A stretch of DNA of 5,343 bases. Origin: Actinomycetes bacterium. Its GTDB lineage: Bacteria; Actinomycetota; Acidimicrobiia; Acidimicrobiales; Acidimicrobiaceae. Shown piece by piece: positions 4,529-5,343 of this stretch (the first letter of the stretch is position 1; each line of letters begins with the position of its first letter). The notes beneath the pieces were generated by a model. The model saw nothing but the letters and a program-made list of their open reading frames with translations. It had not been told where the DNA came from and made no database searches. The stretch covers positions 1 through 5,343 of the forward strand of contig JAKAPB010000172.1 of the NCBI GenBank assembly GCA_021823045.1, written 5' to 3'. The position numbers were made by a program, and so were the translations under genes.

Positions 4529-5343
4529 ATGGAACCGCCAAACCTTGTTGAAGATTGGATTCAAGTCGCTTCAGAGACTGTCTATCTCAATGATGTCGGA
4601 GCGGTCCGTCAGATCAGCATCTACGAGGACGGCAAAGTCGCCTTGCAGATCCTCACCTCTGAGGTGGCGAGCCCTGCTGCTCGCCTCGCGCACACCCTAC
4701 GAGCCCGGTGGCGCATCGAGAACAGCTTCAAGTACTTGGAGGAGCACCACGGCATTCACTGGCTGTACGACTACCGCATGGAACGCCGCCCCAATCTGGT
4801 CAAGGTAACCAACCCCGAGCGCACCGCGGGCCGCAACGCACTCAAAACCACCGAGTTGGCTGTCGCAGACCTCGAAAGACGCATCGGCAGGAACGCCACC
4901 ACCCCCGCTACCGACATCGACGAGGAAAATCATGCCCTCGCGGGCCTCACCCGCCAGCTCGAGGTGGCACGTGCCACCTCCGACACCGCACGAGTTGCCC
5001 CCAAAGCGATCCCCGCCAAGATCCGCGCTACCGACATCGACCCCAATGCCACCCAGGCCTGGTCGGCTACCAACCGCCGTGCAATGCAGATGGTCTGTAG
5101 GCTGCTCGAATACAATGCCGAACTCGAACTTGCCCGAGCCCTCAACAATTACCTCGCCGATCCGAACGAGTACCGGGGAATCACCCGCAACTTGCTTCAG
5201 CAGCCCGGCGAGATCCGTTACAACCCGAGAGCAATTACCGTTACCATCCGCCAACCTGACGCTCCCCGCATCAAACGGGCCCTCGGTCTGCTCATTGACC
5301 AACTCAACGTCAACCCACCGCGGCTTACCGGCGACAACCGACC
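4529..5343 (+). pseudogene. 5'-truncated transposase, runs off the right edge (IS remnant)
   Basis: From ATG 4529 the frame is open to the window end (271 codons), with no stop. It resembles the C-terminal half of a 'putative transposase' family common in Actinobacteria. Recognisable blocks are: RARWRIENSFKYLEEHHGIH (58-77), DYRMERRP (81-88), VTNPERTAGRN (93-103), a helical linker (105-150), AIPAKIR (160-166), MQMVCRLLEYNAELELARAL (186-205) and LLQQPGEIRY (222-231). It reaches LNVNPPRLTGDNR (259-271), which in the family lies just before the C-terminus, so few codons should remain outside. The N-terminal half, with most of the catalytic domain, is missing. The same frame is open back to 4364, but that part runs through the tRNA and shows no family similarity. 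ATG 4529 has only a weak upstream purine run, so translation is doubtful. The family match is from memory of its conserved blocks. Confidence 0.75.

Noticed and set aside
4545..5100. Plus-strand ORFs 4545-4808 and 4708-5100
   Set aside because: They are out-of-frame shadows of the transposase reading frame, Arg/Ser/Pro/His-rich, with no family similarity.
4697..5302. 201-codon minus-strand ORF
   Set aside because: It is antisense to the transposase frame, whose conserved family blocks are on the plus strand. The Gly/Val-rich product is typical of a shadow ORF.
1..5343. CRISPR array, rRNA, toxin-antitoxin pair, integrase or phage genes
   Set aside because: I looked for regularly spaced repeats, conserved rRNA segments and relevant protein motifs and saw none.

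Overview
The window looks like chromosomal DNA from an actinobacterium, possibly an Acidimicrobiia-type organism of moderate GC. This is inferred from three things: a Dcd protein of the mycobacterial dUMP-forming type, a fused membrane/Fe-S oxidoreductase resembling mycobacterial EtfD, and a lipoprotein of the Yx(FWY)xxD-repeat family (COG4315 / PF03640). No marker in the window fixes the genus.

Layout, left to right. Positions 1-163 may hold the tail of an unrecognised gene and a -10-like box. A 50-codon ORF (164-316) follows. Its ATG sits 7 nt after the -10-like box, as in leaderless transcripts, and its stop overlaps a GTG start of the lipoprotein gene (313-1011). A strong intrinsic terminator (1013-1058) separates this rightward unit from a convergent gene. 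That gene (1084-3108, minus) encodes a membrane-anchored Fe-S oxidoreductase thought to pass electrons from ETF to quinone. A non-coding gap (about 3154-3709) comes next. Then dcd (3710-4279, minus) lies divergent from a tRNA-Gly(CCC) gene (4322-4395, plus). Only 42 nt separate the two, and that gap holds an inverted repeat. The right end (4529-5343 and beyond) is an open frame matching the C-terminal half of an actinobacterial transposase family. It has no N-terminal half and abuts the tRNA 3' end.

Functionally, dcd and the tRNA are housekeeping genes, and the oxidoreductase belongs to respiratory or fatty-acid electron transfer. The transposase remnant marks the tRNA-Gly 3' flank as a site of past insertion. 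No complete new system is evident. The least explained part is the 150-320 region: a small ORF coupled to the lipoprotein gene, nested inverted repeats, and a second potential start at 353 followed by a slippery A-run that leads into the lipoprotein frame.
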